Assembly: GCF_025567405.1 (NCBI RefSeq)
Contig: NZ_JAOQKJ010000002.1
Coordinates: forward strand, 124,001-188,000
Length of the DNA: 64,000 bases
Direction of reading: 5' to 3'
Source of the DNA: Suilimivivens aceti
Lineage (GTDB): Bacteria > Bacillota > Clostridia > Lachnospirales > Lachnospiraceae
Shown here: piece by piece, positions 24,440-33,549 of the stretch
How positions within the stretch are numbered: the stretch's first letter is position 1
Layout: every line of letters starts with the position of its first letter
The notes under the pieces: model-generated
The model's input: only the letters and a program-made list of their open reading frames with translations
The model's database searches: none
What the model was told of the DNA's origin: nothing
Program-made: the position numbers and the translations under genes

Positions 24440-25630
24440 TCAAGAGTTTTTCTGCATTTCTTCAAATAACGGACGATTGATTTTTTTTCTTGTAATTTCT
24501 ACAATTCCAAGTGCTGTCATATCAACCAGTCTTGTCCGTACCTGATCCTTCTTCAGGAGCTGGTCCAGCAGGAAAAGCAGCTCTTTCTGATCTTTTTCGC
24601 TTTCCATATTGATAAAGTCAACCATGATCATGCCGGAATAATTCCGAAGCTGCAGCTGTCTTGCAATTTCGGCTGCTGCTTCCCGGTTGACCTTCCGGTA
24701 ATAGTCCTGACTGGAGCGGCCTTTATGGACAGCCTTGCCGGAATTGACGTCGATGACAACCATGGCTTCTGTCGGTTCTATCACCAGATAACCACCGCAG
24801 GGCAGCCATACTTTTCTTGACAGGGCTTCCTGTAGAAAGAAATCCAGCCGGTAAAGCCTGGAAAGGCTTAAGGAAGGATCCTGATACAGCCTGACAGTCT
24901 TTTCCGGAAAAGTATCCTTCAGAAGCTGCCATACTTCCGGTTCATCCGTAACGATCTCTTCATATGCTGTAAGAGGGATATCCTGGATCTGACGGATCAG
25001 TTCTGGCAGCGGTCTGTACAGACAGGAAGGACAGCTTCTGTGCCGGTAAATTTCAGTAAGCTCCTGAAAAAAGCAGATAAATTCCTGCATTTCCTGAAAA
25101 AGAGGTGTCAGCTCCTTCAGGGTATCTGCATTGGTGCGGACAGTGAACTGAAAGTTTTTCCTGCCTTCGATACCAGCCTCTGCAATGGCAGTCTTTAACT
25201 CTTTCTGTCTTTCCGGTGCAAGCTTTCTGGAAACATGGATACCATGTCCAAAAAGGGAACAGACACAGTATTGTCCTGTCAGTACAGGCATTGCACTGGC
25301 AAGAGGCGGCTTGGTCTTTACCGCTTCTCCGGTGATCTGGACAACGATCTCATCTCCCTGATGAAGCTCAGATAAGGAAGAAAAGCTTCTGTTTGCACAC
25401 AGGAAATCACCGGACTCTGAAAGCGGCAGATAGACAGTCCTGCCTTCAGGAACAGTAAGAAATGCACCTTTCATGGCAGGGATAACATCCTTCACTCTGG
25501 CAAGGCAGATCTGTGAAAGCATCCCCTCCTCCTGCAAGAGAGGGCTGCAGTGCATCCGGGAAGGCCGTCCCTCTGTGAAAAGGACTGACAGATATCGGTT
25601 GTTCTGACGGGTAATTACAATATTATTCAT
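24440..25630 (-). CDS. rng: Ribonuclease E/G family endoribonuclease
   Basis: 396 residues. S1-like domain near the N-terminus (R-V-K-D-V-I-P-A-M-K-G-A-F) and the catalytic domain with metal-binding D294 (V-V-I-D-V-N-S-G-K) and D338 (M-I-M-V-D-F-I-N-M). It ends soon after E-I-T-R-K-K, where RNase E/G enzymes normally continue with a CPxC zinc link, which is missing. A C-P-S-C pair occurs instead at 200-203. It processes rRNA or mRNA 5' ends. It overlaps the DUF2344 gene by four bases. Confidence 0.92.
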   Translation of the reverse strand: MNNIVITRQNNRYLSVLFTEGRPSRMHCSPLLQEEGMLSQICLARVKDVIPAMKGAFLTVPEGRTVYLPLSESGDFLCANRSFSSLSELHQGDEIVVQITGEAVKTKPPLASAMPVLTGQYCVCSLFGHGIHVSRKLAPERQKELKTAIAEAGIEGRKNFQFTVRTNADTLKELTPLFQEMQEFICFFQELTEIYRHRSCPSCLYRPLPELIRQIQDIPLTAYEEIVTDEPEVWQLLKDTFPEKTVRLYQDPSLSLSRLYRLDFFLQEALSRKVWLPCGGYLVIEPTEAMVVIDVNSGKAVHKGRSSQDYYRKVNREAAAEIARQLQLRNYSGMIMVDFINMESEKDQKELLFLLDQLLKKDQVRTRLVDMTALGIVEITRKKINRPLFEEMQKNS

Positions 25631-26304
25631 GGTATTAAAGGAACAAGCCTTCCTTCTCCGGTTCTTTTATAGGTTTCCAGACGGCGTACCCTGAAAGGAT
25701 ATTCCGGCAGGGAAATATTCTCAGCAGTGCAGAAGGTTTCCAGTACAAATCCAGGCTTCATATTGCTTCCGCTTCCAGCGTCCAGCAGCATATAGACCTG
25801 ATCCTCCCGTATCTCAAGCTGATAAATGGTCTCCTTCAGATCTATTTCTCTTTCCCCCTTTTTGGTCTTTTTAATGACAGGAATCTTATCCTTTTCGTAG
25901 AAAGCTGTCAGCTTTTCTTTCCAGTCATCCGGAAGGGAAACACTGTCCCGGAAAGAGATCAGATAATCGGCAGCGGCAACGCTTGCCATGGCATTTCCTT
26001 CCGTTTCGTCAAGAACAGCCACCTGCAGGATCTGAATTCCTTCTGCCATGGTCTGATTCAGGAGCATCTTAATATCCTCCGTATCCGTTATGGAATTTAA
26101 TTCCACATCGAAATATTCACCGCAGCTTTCATGCCCTACTGACAGAGGAGATGCAAAGGACATGATCTGGTGAGGGGAAAAGCCGGTGGAATAAGCAATA
26201 TCAATTCCGGCTCTCCGGATTGCTTTCTGGAAATAGCGCATGATATCCAGATGCCCGATAAAACGGACAGGACCCTCTTTGGAAAATTTAATCCGTACCT
26301 TCAT
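25627..26304 (-). CDS. TIGR03936/DUF2344 radical-SAM-associated protein
   Basis: 225 residues from the ATG at 26304, which follows CGGAGG; the frame to 26427 lacks a site. It opens M-K-V-R-I-K-F-S-K-E-G-P-V-R-F-I-G-H-L-D, the family hallmark, and includes G-F-S-P-H-Q-I-M-S-F-A-S-P-L-S-V-G. The family always travels with TIGR03960 radical-SAM proteins, sometimes fused to them, and its function is unknown. It overlaps that gene by 17 bases here. Confidence 0.9.
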   Translation of the reverse strand: MKVRIKFSKEGPVRFIGHLDIMRYFQKAIRRAGIDIAYSTGFSPHQIMSFASPLSVGHESCGEYFDVELNSITDTEDIKMLLNQTMAEGIQILQVAVLDETEGNAMASVAAADYLISFRDSVSLPDDWKEKLTAFYEKDKIPVIKKTKKGEREIDLKETIYQLEIREDQVYMLLDAGSGSNMKPGFVLETFCTAENISLPEYPFRVRRLETYKRTGEGRLVPLIP

Positions 26305-28210
26305 TTCCGTTTTCCTCCGTTTCTGTCTGAATTTCTGTGACACCGGTATGCTTATCAAAGCAGACGCCTGTCCCGAACCTGGCAGCGCCACAGCCCTGAC
26401 ACTGCATCCGGCAATTGGGGGTGACAACAGCTTCTGCAGCCCTTTTCCATTCGCGGAGAAGAAATGCCTTGGTCACACCGCAGTCGATAAAGTCCCAGGG
26501 GAAAATTTCATCCTCACTCCGCTCCCTGACTGTGTAAAAGTCAGGATCCACACCACATTCCTCAAAGTTTTCAAGCCACACATCATGTTTATAATATTCG
26601 CCCCAGGCATCATAGAAGCAGCCCTTTTCATAGGCTCTCAAAATAACCTGGTTCACCTTTCTGTCACCTCTGGCAAGAATGCCTTCCATCACACTGGCAT
26701 CTGCTTCATGCCAGTTGTACTTGATGCTCTTCTGATTTAACTGGCTCATAATAGCTGTCCTTGTCAGATAGGCTTTATTCAGGAAATCTTCCTTTCTGCA
26801 CTGCGGTGCCCACTGAAAAGGGGTAAAGGGCTTTGGGATAAAGAAAGAGGTACTGGCAACGATCTGTACTCTTCCATTTCGTTTTTCCTTGGGAACCGTA
26901 TCATAAAATTCAGCAGCAATCTTATTACAGAGCTCTGCGATGCCCTGAATATCCTCTTCTGTTTCAAAGGGGATCCCCAGCATAAAATACAGCTTGACCC
27001 TTGTCCAGCCGCCTTCAAAGGCAAGCTTTGCACCCTGCAGGATCACTTCCTCGGTAAGCCCCTTATTGATCACGTTACGAAGGCGCTGGCTGCCGGCTTC
27101 CGGTGCAAAGGTCAGGCTGCTCTTTTTTACATCCTGCACCTTGTTCATGACATCCAGGGAAAAGGCATCAATCCGGAGGGACGGCAGGGAAATATTGACT
27201 TTCCGCCTGCTGCACTCCTCAATCAGGAAATCGATCAGCTCAGGAAGCTTCTGATAGTCACTGGAGCTTAAGGAGCTTAAGGATATTTCTTCGTGACCGG
27301 TATTTTCCAGCATAGCAATAGCATATTTCTTTAAGAATTCCACATCCCTTTCGCGGACCGGACGATAGAGCTGGCCGGCCTGGCAGAAACGGCAGCCTCT
27401 GATACAGCCACGCATGATCTCAAGCACAACACGGTCCTGTGTCACCTTGATAAAGGGAACCACCGGCTTATCCGGATAATAGGTATCAGATACCTCGGTC
27501 ACCATTTCCTTGAGGATTCTTTCAGGGATTCCTTCTTCCAGAGGCTTCATTTCCTTTATGGTGCCGTCTTCATGGTAGCTTACCTCATATAGGGAAGGCA
27601 CATAAATTCCGGGAATACAGGCAGCCTTCTTTAGAAAGTCCTGTCTGGAAAGTCCTCTGCCACGGCAGTCCTCATAAAGATCGATCAGCTCACGGTATCT
27701 GGTCTCTCCTTCTCCAATATAAAAGAGGTCAAAGAAATCACAGACCGGCTCCGGATTGTATGTGCAGGGGCCGCCGCCGATCACAATGGGATCTTCTGCT
27801 GTACGGTCTTTAGAAAGCAGGGGAATGCCGGACAGATCAAGTACCTGCAAAATGTTGGTATAACACATTTCATACTGGATGGTGATGCCGAGAAAATCAA
27901 ATGTTCTGATCGGATCCTGGGATTCCAGTGCAAACAGAGGAATCTGTTCCTTCCGCATGATGGCATCCAGATCGACCCAGGGAGAATAGACTCTTTCACA
28001 CCAGACATCATCATAGCTGTTCAGCATACCATAAAGAATCTGGATCCCAAGGTGGGACATACCAATTTCGTAAACATCCGGAAAGCACATGGCAAAACGT
28101 ACCTTTACTGCCTCCGGATCCTTCATGACGGCATTGATCTCGCCGCCGATATATCTGGCAGGTTTTTCTACCTGCATAAGAATTTCATCACTTAATGCTA
28201 ATGTTCTCAT
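26288..28210 (-). CDS. TIGR03960 family B12-binding/radical SAM protein
   Basis: 640 residues. N-terminal cobalamin-binding-like domain (about 30-160) and a radical-SAM barrel with the cluster motif C-I-R-G-C-R-F-C (about 270-280). A second Cys-rich patch near the C-terminus (N-C-R-M-Q-C-Q-G-C-G) could hold another Fe-S centre. The substrate is unknown; the constant neighbourhood with RNase G and L21/L27 genes hints at RNA or ribosome modification. It overlaps its DUF2344 partner by 17 bases. Confidence 0.93.
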   Translation of the reverse strand: MRTLALSDEILMQVEKPARYIGGEINAVMKDPEAVKVRFAMCFPDVYEIGMSHLGIQILYGMLNSYDDVWCERVYSPWVDLDAIMRKEQIPLFALESQDPIRTFDFLGITIQYEMCYTNILQVLDLSGIPLLSKDRTAEDPIVIGGGPCTYNPEPVCDFFDLFYIGEGETRYRELIDLYEDCRGRGLSRQDFLKKAACIPGIYVPSLYEVSYHEDGTIKEMKPLEEGIPERILKEMVTEVSDTYYPDKPVVPFIKVTQDRVVLEIMRGCIRGCRFCQAGQLYRPVRERDVEFLKKYAIAMLENTGHEEISLSSLSSSDYQKLPELIDFLIEECSRRKVNISLPSLRIDAFSLDVMNKVQDVKKSSLTFAPEAGSQRLRNVINKGLTEEVILQGAKLAFEGGWTRVKLYFMLGIPFETEEDIQGIAELCNKIAAEFYDTVPKEKRNGRVQIVASTSFFIPKPFTPFQWAPQCRKEDFLNKAYLTRTAIMSQLNQKSIKYNWHEADASVMEGILARGDRKVNQVILRAYEKGCFYDAWGEYYKHDVWLENFEECGVDPDFYTVRERSEDEIFPWDFIDCGVTKAFLLREWKRAAEAVVTPNCRMQCQGCGAARFGTGVCFDKHTGVTEIQTETEENGNEGTD

Positions 28211-28264
28211 GTTTTTTTCCTTGTCTGTTGTTTTTCCTGCCTTTTCAGTATAACGAATAACAGA

Positions 28265-28666
28265 TCAGAAATCAAATAGATTCAGACTCTGAAGGATCCG
28301 GTCAAAAATGGCATCCTCTTCTGTCAGCTTTTCACAGTAAGACCGCAGGGGCTCTCCGAGAACCAGGATCTGCTGCTTATCCATGTAAATAAAAGCAGCA
28401 GACAGGCAGACCGCCAGAAAGAACCGGAAGCGGAATCCGGAAAGAAGCCCTTTTCCGGTGGATGGATGGGGATCGTCTGACGAAGGAGGTGAAATGCCAT
28501 CCATGCTTCCATAGCTGCTTCCCACACCACCATATCCATCCATATGTACTGCCTCTGCTCCATAAAGCAGTTTTTCCCGTTCTCTGCATTTCATACGGTT
28601 ATACTGATTTTCTGTCCGGATGGACTGTATCAGTTTCAGCTTCTGATCTGCACTGACTTTTTCCAT
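28265..28666 (-). CDS. Hypothetical single-pass membrane protein, 133 aa
   Basis: Charged helical N-terminus, a Gly/Ser/Tyr-rich linker (about 40-72), one hydrophobic helix (about 80-95) and an acidic tail. No family recognised. It follows the his-operon terminator and precedes the TIGR03960 gene by 54 bases on the same strand. Confidence 0.6.
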   Translation of the reverse strand: MEKVSADQKLKLIQSIRTENQYNRMKCREREKLLYGAEAVHMDGYGGVGSSYGSMDGISPPSSDDPHPSTGKGLLSGFRFRFFLAVCLSAAFIYMDKQQILVLGEPLRSYCEKLTEEDAIFDRILQSLNLFDF

Positions 28667-28694
28667 ATCATTCTCTTTTCAGACAAACCTTACT

Positions 28695-28732
28695 AAAAAA
28701 TATGCACTGCATTTTTAATCTATGCAGTGCAT
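28695..28732 (-). terminator. his operon terminator
   Basis: The minus-strand stem ATGCACTGCAT (28722-28732 as read) with ATGCAGTGCAT (28702-28712) is followed by TATTTTTT. It lies 20 bases after the hisI stop. Confidence 0.88.
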
Positions 28733-28751
28733 GTCACCATTCTTATCTGTT

Positions 28752-29111
28752 TCAGATTATTTTTTCAAAAAAGCAGCTGTAGCTTCCGGTATGACAGGCA
28801 TTTCCAACCTGATCCACCTTGGCAAGGAGGGTATCTTTATCACAGTCGGCATAAAGCTCCTTCACATACTGGAAATGACCGCTTGTCTCACCCTTGATCC
28901 AGAGTTCATTCCGGCTCCGGCTGAAATAGGTCATCCTGCCGGTGGCAAGGGTCTTTTCGTAGGCTTCTTCGTTCATATAAGCTACCATCAGTACCTGCAG
29001 CGTCTCTTCGTCCTGGACCACTACCGTAACATGGCCATCCGTATTTTTTTTAAGCTCGCTCCATGGAATATGATTTACGACAGATACCGGTGTATAAGTC
29101 ATTTTTTTCAT
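28752..29111 (-). CDS. hisI: Phosphoribosyl-AMP cyclohydrolase
   Basis: Third step of histidine synthesis. 119 residues, stand-alone (no HisE domain). The zinc motif A-D-C-D-K-D and the C-terminal A-C-H-T-G-S-Y-S-C-F-F are present. The ATG at 29111 is one base after the hisB stop with AAGGGGAGC upstream; the longer frame overlaps hisB and is rejected. Confidence 0.95.
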   Translation of the reverse strand: MKKMTYTPVSVVNHIPWSELKKNTDGHVTVVVQDEETLQVLMVAYMNEEAYEKTLATGRMTYFSRSRNELWIKGETSGHFQYVKELYADCDKDTLLAKVDQVGNACHTGSYSCFFEKII

Positions 29112-29112
29112 A

Positions 29113-29700
29113 TTATAAGCTCCCCTTGGTACTGAGTACATCCTGGATCCTCGGATCCTTTTCAACGGCCATATCCAGTGCTTTGGCAAAGGCCTTGAAC
29201 ATGGCTTCAATGATATGATGGTTATTGCTGCCATCCAAAAGCTTGATATGAAGGTTCATGCCCACGCTGTAGGAAATGGCATAGAAAAACTCCCTTACAA
29301 GCTCGGTATCCAGTTCTCCGACCCTGTCTACTGTAAAGTTACAGTCAAAGTTCAGATAGGGTCTGCCACACAGATCTACCGCACAGAGAACAAGTGTTTC
29401 ATCCATGGGAAGAATACAGGAGCCATACCGGCGGATTCCTGCCTTATCGCCAAGAGCCTTTTTGATCACAGAACCGATTACAATACCAGTGTCTTCTACG
29501 GTATGGTGTCCGTCTACCTGCAGATCCCCTTCCACTTCCAGGATCAGGTCAAAGAATCCGTGTCTGGAGAATCCCTCAAGCATATGATCAAAAAATCCGA
29601 TGCCGGTATCAATGTTGGAATTGCCGGTGCCATCCAGCTCCAGCGTTGCAGTAATATCAGTTTCTTTTGTTTTACGTGTTACAGAAGCGTTTCGGCTCAT
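29113..29700 (-). CDS. hisB: Imidazoleglycerol-phosphate dehydratase
   Basis: Monofunctional HisB, 195 residues. The two metal-binding motifs, D-G-H-H-T-V-E-D-T-G and N-N-H-H-I-I-E-A-M-F, are intact. 14 bases after hisD and one base before hisI. Confidence 0.97.
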   Translation of the reverse strand: MSRNASVTRKTKETDITATLELDGTGNSNIDTGIGFFDHMLEGFSRHGFFDLILEVEGDLQVDGHHTVEDTGIVIGSVIKKALGDKAGIRRYGSCILPMDETLVLCAVDLCGRPYLNFDCNFTVDRVGELDTELVREFFYAISYSVGMNLHIKLLDGSNNHHIIEAMFKAFAKALDMAVEKDPRIQDVLSTKGSL

Positions 29701-29714
29701 AACAGATTCCTTTC

Positions 29715-31010
29715 TTACTCTTCTTCAAATCGTACTTTAATGGAATTGGCGTGGGCAGTCAGACCCTCTTCTTTTGCAAACAGTTCGATGTCCTTATGAA
29801 CACGGGCAAGTGCATCTTTTGAATAGGAAATGATGCTTGTCTTCTTCATAAAATCATCTACATTTAAGGGAGAGAAGAATTTTGCCGTGCCATTGGTTGG
29901 CAGGATGTGGTTCGGTCCTGCAAAATAATCACCAAGCGGCTCTGAGGAGTATTCTCCAAGGAAAATTGCCCCTGCATTTTTGATCTTGGTCATGGTTTCA
30001 AACGGATTTTTCGTCAGGATCTCCAGATGCTCGCTGGCGATCTCATTGGCAGCATGGATCGCATCCTCCATGGAATCTGCAAGGAAAATGGTACCGTAAT
30101 TATCAAGTGAGGCCTGAATGATAGCCTTTCTCTCCAGTTTTTCTGTAAACTGTTCAATTTCTGTAACAACCTGATCAGCCAGTTCTCTGCTTGTGGTAAT
30201 CAAGATCGCACTTGCCAGTTCATCATGCTCTGCCTGGGAAAGAAGATCCGCTGCTACATATCTGGGATTTGCACTTTCATCGGCAAGAACCAGGATCTCA
30301 CTGGGGCCTGCGATAGAGTCAATACTTACAAAACCAAAGCATGCCTTCTTGGCAAGGGCTACGAAAATATTTCCTGGTCCTGTGATCTTGTCTACCTTGG
30401 GAATGCTTTCTGTACCAAACGCCATGGCTGCGATTGCCTGTGCACCGCCTACCTTATAGATCTCATCTACCCCTGCAATATCTGCAGCAACCAGTGTGCC
30501 TGGATTTACCTTTCCGTCCTTTCCGGGAGGGGTTGTCATGATAATACGGCTAACACCTGCTACTTTGGCAGGGAGCACATTCATCAGAACACTGGAGGGA
30601 TAGGCTGCCTTGCCACCGGGAACATAAACACCGGAAATGGCAATAGGCAGGATCTTCTGTCCAAGGATTGTCCCGTCTTCTTTGGGGATGATCCAGCTTG
30701 CATGAAACTGCTTCTCATGAAAAGCCCTGATGTTTTCTGCTGACTTTTTCATAACAGCTACAAATTCAGGGCTGATCTTTGTATAGGCCTCTTCAATCTC
30801 TTCCCGGGTGACCTGTACAGTTTCCCTGCTCAGGCTGCAGTGATCAAATTTCTCCGTATAATCAAACAGGGCTTTGTCACCATGCTGTCTTACATTTTCA
30901 ATGATCTCATTGACCGTCTTTTCATAACCGCCATAGCTTGAAGGACTTCTTTTCTGCAGCTGCAAAAGCAGTTCTTTTCTTGTATTTTCATTCAGATTGA
31001 TGATCTTCAT
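29715..31010 (-). CDS. hisD: Histidinol dehydrogenase
   Basis: Oxidises histidinol to histidine with NAD. 431 residues, full length. Family segments seen: S-G-V-Y-V-P-G-G-K-A-A-Y-P-S, K-I-T-G-P-G-N-I-F-V-A, G-P-S-E-I and Q-A-E-H-D (catalytic/zinc region). It follows hisG by 70 bases, with no promoter or hairpin obvious between. Confidence 0.97.
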   Translation of the reverse strand: MKIINLNENTRKELLLQLQKRSPSSYGGYEKTVNEIIENVRQHGDKALFDYTEKFDHCSLSRETVQVTREEIEEAYTKISPEFVAVMKKSAENIRAFHEKQFHASWIIPKEDGTILGQKILPIAISGVYVPGGKAAYPSSVLMNVLPAKVAGVSRIIMTTPPGKDGKVNPGTLVAADIAGVDEIYKVGGAQAIAAMAFGTESIPKVDKITGPGNIFVALAKKACFGFVSIDSIAGPSEILVLADESANPRYVAADLLSQAEHDELASAILITTSRELADQVVTEIEQFTEKLERKAIIQASLDNYGTIFLADSMEDAIHAANEIASEHLEILTKNPFETMTKIKNAGAIFLGEYSSEPLGDYFAGPNHILPTNGTAKFFSPLNVDDFMKKTSIISYSKDALARVHKDIELFAKEEGLTAHANSIKVRFEEE

Positions 31011-31080
31011 GAGGCTTCCTCCTGTTGGTATGCTTTCTGTATATTCTTATAGTTCATCATTACCTGTTTCATACTGATTC

Positions 31081-31731
31081 TCAGGCTTCACACAGAGGCT
31101 TCAGCTTCTGGATCAGGCTGCGGATCCGCTCTGTTTCCATCTGCATGCTGACCTGATTGACTATCATTCTTGCAGACAGGGGACAGATCTCCTCCAGCAC
31201 CTCAAGGCCATTCTCCCTTAAGGTGGAACCGGTCTCTACGATATCAACGATCACATCTGAAAGCCCGACGATAGGGCCAAGCTCTACAGAACCGTTCAGT
31301 TTGATGATATCTACAGTCTGATGCTTCTTGTTGAAGAAATAGTCTTTGGCAATATTTGGATATTTACTGGCTACGCGGATCCTTTCGTGATGCTTTAACA
31401 GCTCTCTGGCCTGTGCAGGACCACAGACACACATCCGGCATTTTCCAAAGCCAAGATCCAGCACTTCATAAACACGTCTGTTTTCTTCCATGATGGTATC
31501 GCTTCCGACCACACCAATATCAGCTGCACCATATTCCACATAAGTGGGGACATCAGGTCCTTTGGCAAGAAAAAAACGAAGCTTCAGCTCCTCATTGACA
31601 AAGATCAGCTTTCTGGAATTCTTATCCTTCATCTCTTCACAGGTGATTCCAGTTTTTTCAAGAAGCTCCAGTGTTTTATTGGCAAGTCTTCCCTTACCGA
31701 GGGCAAAGGTAAGATATCTGTCGTTGTTCAT
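31081..31731 (-). CDS. hisG: ATP phosphoribosyltransferase, short form
   Basis: First, feedback-controlled step of histidine synthesis. 216 residues: the short HisG without the regulatory C-terminal domain, which needs HisZ. The substrate loop D-V-I-V-D-I-V-E-T-G-S-T-L is clear. The ATG at 31731 has GAGGAG upstream; it lies one base after the hisZ stop. Confidence 0.96.
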   Translation of the reverse strand: MNNDRYLTFALGKGRLANKTLELLEKTGITCEEMKDKNSRKLIFVNEELKLRFFLAKGPDVPTYVEYGAADIGVVGSDTIMEENRRVYEVLDLGFGKCRMCVCGPAQARELLKHHERIRVASKYPNIAKDYFFNKKHQTVDIIKLNGSVELGPIVGLSDVIVDIVETGSTLRENGLEVLEEICPLSARMIVNQVSMQMETERIRSLIQKLKPLCEA

Positions 31732-31732
31732 G

Positions 31733-32866
31733 CTACTCTCCTCTTTCCTGCATATTCTTTTCCGGAACAAGTGCCACCCGGATGCCCTCCTGCCGGAGTT
31801 TTTTCGCTTCTCTAAGGGCTGCCCTGAAGCTGTCCTTCGCATAGATAATGGTCCTGACAGATTCCTTTTCAGGCAGCTGTATATTCTGATGGAAAAGAGC
31901 CTGCATCAGATCATCGATCACAACCATAAAACCAACAGCCGGTGCTTCCTTTCCGAAACGGGATAACAGATTGTCATAGCGGCCGCCTTTCAAGATCGCA
32001 TCCCCGACACCGTAGGCATAGGCCTTGAAAATCACACCGGTATAATAATTGTATTTGCTTAACATGCCAAGGTCAAAGGAGATATATTTCTCCACACCGT
32101 ATTCACAAAGCACCTGATACAATGCAAACAGTCTTTCTACGGCACTTCTGGATCTGTCATTATCGACAATCGCAGCTGCTTCCTTCAGCATCTCCGCACT
32201 TCCAAAGAAATCTGTAGTTTTCAGAAGCATTTCCCTGTGCTTTTCGTCAATACCCTTTTCAAGGAGAAGAGCTTCGGCACCGAAAATGTTCTTGCCGGAA
32301 ATATAATCACGAAGAGAAAGCTCTGTGTCTTCATCCAGTCCTACTTCCTCACAGATTCCCTTAAAATATTCGATCTCACCAATGCTAAGCTGAAATTCCT
32401 GAAGTCCTGCCGCAAGCAGGGAGGAAACAGCAAGGGCAATGATCTCTCCGTCAGCTTCCACACTGTCATCCCCCATCAGCTCTGCACCCATCTGGGTGAC
32501 TTCCTTTAATTTACCCTGCAGATTGCTGGTGTTTGTGAAAGTATTTCCTAGATAACAGAAACGGATCGGTACATCTTCATCCATATAATATTTGGCAGCA
32601 CAGCGTGCCATGGAAGGTGTGAAATCTGGTCTAAGGACAAGGGTATTACCCTCCTTGTCAAAAAATTTGTACAGCTCTCTGGACGGTGTAGTCCCGATAT
32701 CCTTGGAAAAAACATCAAAAAATTCAAAAGTCGGTGTCTGGATATCTTCATAGCCGTAGCTGTTTAACTGTCCATGGATATGTTCTTCTATGGCCAGCTT
32801 GACTGCGTATTCCTTTCCATAGATATCCCTGACGCCCTCAGGTGTATGTACCGGCTTCTTATTCAT
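31733..32866 (-). CDS. hisZ: ATP phosphoribosyltransferase regulatory subunit
   Basis: 377 residues, a catalytically inactive histidyl-tRNA-synthetase-like protein: T-P-E-G-V-R-D, L-V-L-R-P-D-F-T-P-S-M-A-R motif 2 region and a C-terminal Y-N-Y-Y-T-G-V-I-F. It lacks the tRNA-binding C-terminal domain, which separates it from HisS. First gene of the his operon; the ATG at 32866 has AGAAAGG upstream. Confidence 0.93.
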   Translation of the reverse strand: MNKKPVHTPEGVRDIYGKEYAVKLAIEEHIHGQLNSYGYEDIQTPTFEFFDVFSKDIGTTPSRELYKFFDKEGNTLVLRPDFTPSMARCAAKYYMDEDVPIRFCYLGNTFTNTSNLQGKLKEVTQMGAELMGDDSVEADGEIIALAVSSLLAAGLQEFQLSIGEIEYFKGICEEVGLDEDTELSLRDYISGKNIFGAEALLLEKGIDEKHREMLLKTTDFFGSAEMLKEAAAIVDNDRSRSAVERLFALYQVLCEYGVEKYISFDLGMLSKYNYYTGVIFKAYAYGVGDAILKGGRYDNLLSRFGKEAPAVGFMVVIDDLMQALFHQNIQLPEKESVRTIIYAKDSFRAALREAKKLRQEGIRVALVPEKNMQERGE

Positions 32867-32943
32867 GGTGATAAAATCCTTTCTGGTGCAGTATGGTTTT
32901 TTATGTATCGCCAAACACTTTAGTAGATTACAGTGCTAATATG

Positions 32944-33001
32944 CTACCATGGTAGTGCTCAAAACTATTGTCAGTATAACGAAAAGAGAAATACTTGTCA
33001 A
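32944..33001 (-). promoter_or_regulatory. his operon promoter and downstream palindrome
   Basis: Minus-strand TTGACA (32996-33001), 17 bases, TATACT (32973-32978) is nearly perfect. About 17 bases downstream of the -10, in the early transcribed region, lies the perfect palindrome CTACCATGGTAG (32944-32955), with AGTGCT-type repeats on either side. It is a candidate operator; no T-box or leader peptide is apparent. Confidence 0.75.
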
Positions 33002-33006
33002 ATAGT

Positions 33007-33549
33007 TTATGTATAATCTCGATCCTCAAGATCTTTCTGCAGGATGTCAAGATAAGGAACAAGGATACCATTATGCTTTGGCAGATAATAGTCCGGATTC
33101 AGTTCTTCCCTGCGAAAGCTCTTCCGTCCTCCTTCCTTTGCCCGGCTCCAGAAGAACATCAGCATATCAAAGGGCAGATAATAAAACAGATCCAGATGAG
33201 TGTAATAGATCAGAAAAAAAGCGATCCCCCTCTGCTTTTCGAAGGCCTCCATAAAGGTCACCTGATGTTCATGGATATTCTGAAGACTGAATGTATCCAC
33301 AGCACATTCTTTGGCATCAAAACAGACAGGGATCCCCTGTACGGCACCAATATAGTCAACGGTACTTTTCTTATCAAAATAAGCCAGTGTGATATGCCTG
33401 CTTGTCTGATCAATATTGATCGGTGTGATCGGCGTTGGAATCTTCTGGATCAGAGCCAGTCCCTTTTCCAGATATTTTTCGTTGGTTCTGTTGATCAGTT
33501 CCTCAAGTCCGGCTCCCCTAAGACCTCTGGAATTCCATGTTGTCATCAA
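33007..33549 (-). CDS. recU: Holliday junction resolvase RecU
   Basis: Cuts Holliday junctions in Firmicutes. 180 residues with the N-R-G-type start (here S-R-G-L-R-G), L-E-E-L-I-N-R-T-N-E-K-Y and the active-site region S-T-V-D-Y-I-G, V-C-F-D-A-K-E, L-Q-N-I-H-E-H-Q. It overlaps the upstream pseudouridine synthase by 32 bases. RuvA/RuvB, its branch-migration partners, are at 58-60 kb. Confidence 0.93.
   Translation of the reverse strand: MMTTWNSRGLRGAGLEELINRTNEKYLEKGLALIQKIPTPITPINIDQTSRHITLAYFDKKSTVDYIGAVQGIPVCFDAKECAVDTFSLQNIHEHQVTFMEAFEKQRGIAFFLIYYTHLDLFYYLPFDMLMFFWSRAKEGGRKSFRREELNPDYYLPKHNGILVPYLDILQKDLEDRDYT

Noticed and set aside
32867..32972. T-box or histidine-rich leader peptide before hisZ
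   Set aside because: No T-box sequence, no run of His codons and no terminator/antiterminator pair in the 106-base leader.
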